A DNA stretch of 5,776 nt from positions 1 through 5,776 of the forward strand of contig JACMKJ010000463.1 in assembly GCA_014380155.1 (NCBI GenBank). Reading direction: 5' to 3'. Within the stretch, counting starts at the first letter, position 1. Every line of letters begins with the position of its first letter. A program made the translations under genes and the position numbers. The notes under the pieces are model-generated. The model saw nothing but the letters and a program-made list of their open reading frames with translations, had not been told where the DNA came from and did no database searches. The DNA comes from Rhizobacter sp. GTDB taxonomy: Bacteria; Pseudomonadota; Gammaproteobacteria; Burkholderiales; Burkholderiaceae_C. Of the stretch, positions 5,078 through 5,776 are shown in pieces.

Positions 5078-5213
5078 GGATGACGGGATTATGAACGCGT
5101 GAGGCGTGAGCTGTCCAGCAAACAGCAAGCACGTTCTGCAAGTGACCCAGGCGCCCTGCCCATTGACAGCCATGGCCCGGCGCGCGCAACCTGAACCGCC
5201 AGCAAAGACCACC

Positions 5214-5776
5214 ATGCCCGACCACGCCAAACCCACCTCTGAAGCGCTCGCCGCCTGGCAGAAGGCAGCCGCGAAATCATCTCCCGGCGGGCAGATCGAC
5301 GCGCTGAACTGGGTCACGCCCGAAGGCATCGTCGTCAAGCCGCTCTACACAGCCGCTGACACCCAAGACCTTCCTTACGCCGACACGCTGCCCGGCTTTG
5401 CGCCCTTCGTGCGCGGCCCGCAGGCCACGATGTATGCGGTGCGCCCTTGGACGATCCGGCAATACGCCGGCTTCTCCACCGCCGAAGCCTCCAACGAGTT
5501 TTACCGCAACGCACTCGCCGCCGGCGGGCAGGGCGTGAGTGTGGCCTTCGACCTCGCCACCCACCGCGGCTACGACAGCGACCACCCACGTGTGACCGGC
5601 GATGTGGGCAAGGCCGGCGTGGCGATCGACAGCGTCGAAGACATGAAGATCCTGTTCAACGGCATCCCGCTCGACAAGGTCAGCGTGAGCATGACGATGA
5701 ACGGGGCGGTGCTGCCGGTGCTCGCCTTCTTCATCGTCGCGGCGGAGGAGAGCGGGGTTCCGCAGGCGCTGCTCGA
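5214..5776 (+). CDS. scpA: Methylmalonyl-CoA mutase, N-terminal part (runs off right edge)
   Basis: This is the adenosylcobalamin-dependent enzyme that interconverts (R)-methylmalonyl-CoA and succinyl-CoA. It feeds propionate, odd-chain fatty acid and branched amino-acid carbon into the TCA cycle. The 187 visible residues are the start of the substrate-binding TIM-barrel region of a protein usually over 700 residues long; the cobalamin-binding C-terminus is outside. Hallmarks are VKPLYTAADT (41-50), TMYAVRPWTIRQYAGFS (72-88), SVAFDLATHRGYDSDHPRVTGDVG (109-132) and VSVSMTMNGAVLPVLAF (156-172). Tyr84 corresponds to the active-site Tyr89 of the Propionibacterium enzyme. An in-frame ATG at 5172 would add 14 residues. 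ATG 5214 was preferred because the family's usual N-terminus (EALAAWQKAAAKSSPGG) follows closely, though neither start has a clear ribosome site. It is divergent from, and probably controlled by, the GntR regulator. The same gene is also called mcmA or sbm. Confidence 0.95.
   Translation, partial: MPDHAKPTSEALAAWQKAAAKSSPGGQIDALNWVTPEGIVVKPLYTAADTQDLPYADTLPGFAPFVRGPQATMYAVRPWTIRQYAGFSTAEASNEFYRNALAAGGQGVSVAFDLATHRGYDSDHPRVTGDVGKAGVAIDSVEDMKILFNGIPLDKVSVSMTMNGAVLPVLAFFIVAAEESGVPQALL

Noticed and set aside
5163..5168. Perfect TTGACA -35 box near the mutase start
   Set aside because: No -10-like sequence lies 15-19 bp downstream; that stretch is GC-rich.
5172..5213. Earlier in-frame ATG at 5172 for the mutase
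   Set aside because: The 14 added residues do not resemble the family's N-terminus and there is no Shine-Dalgarno sequence. It cannot be fully excluded because the later ATG also lacks one.
5025..5338. Small minus-strand frames in the gntR-mutase intergenic region
   Set aside because: They overlap the mutase start and the palindrome and show no ribosome site or recognisable protein.
1..5776. Mobile element, CRISPR, toxin-antitoxin or phage defence content
   Set aside because: No transposase, integrase, regularly spaced short repeats, tRNA-linked direct repeats or recognisable defence domains were seen on either strand.

Overview
The window is high-GC DNA with GTG/ATG starts and Shine-Dalgarno sites. 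The protein sequences resemble those of Betaproteobacteria, most likely Burkholderiales of the Rubrivivax/Leptothrix/Methylibium type. That placement is inferred from remembered family sequences, not from a search. Nothing here suggests a phage, insertion sequence, CRISPR array, tRNA or rRNA. It reads as ordinary chromosome with two accessory-looking envelope genes in the middle.

Left third (1-2019), signal transduction. The left edge holds the N-terminal 269 residues of a membrane CHASE3-type sensor histidine kinase on the minus strand, cut off just past its phospho-accepting histidine. Divergent from it, across 74 bp, is a NarL/LuxR-type response regulator (882-1514). Convergent with that regulator, across about 100 bp of hairpin-forming sequence, is a stand-alone receiver protein (1615-2019, minus). 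The three probably form one phosphorelay: kinase, DNA-binding output and a receiver-only protein acting as phosphate sink or branch.

Middle (2020-3800), envelope proteins. A 299-bp gene-free stretch carries a candidate promoter and a dyad. It is followed by two exported proteins on the plus strand, 47 bp apart. The first is a secreted beta/gamma-crystallin domain with two intact calcium motifs fused to a glycine-zipper domain. The second is a small periplasmic Lys/Ala-rich protein with three copies of a 24-residue paired-cysteine repeat. A strong bidirectional terminator closes this block and the facing folA gene.

Right third (3800-5776), metabolism. folA (dihydrofolate reductase) lies directly downstream of a GntR/FCD-family regulator, both on the minus strand. 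The regulator is divergent from the start of a methylmalonyl-CoA mutase gene that runs off the right edge. The 194-bp divergent region contains an AT-rich 20-bp palindrome overlapping a perfect TATAAT box. This is the most persuasive regulatory site in the window and a good candidate operator for the GntR protein.

I see no clearly new multi-gene system. The most interesting items are the triple paired-cysteine repeat protein, its crystallin/glycine-zipper neighbour, and the mutase/GntR operator.
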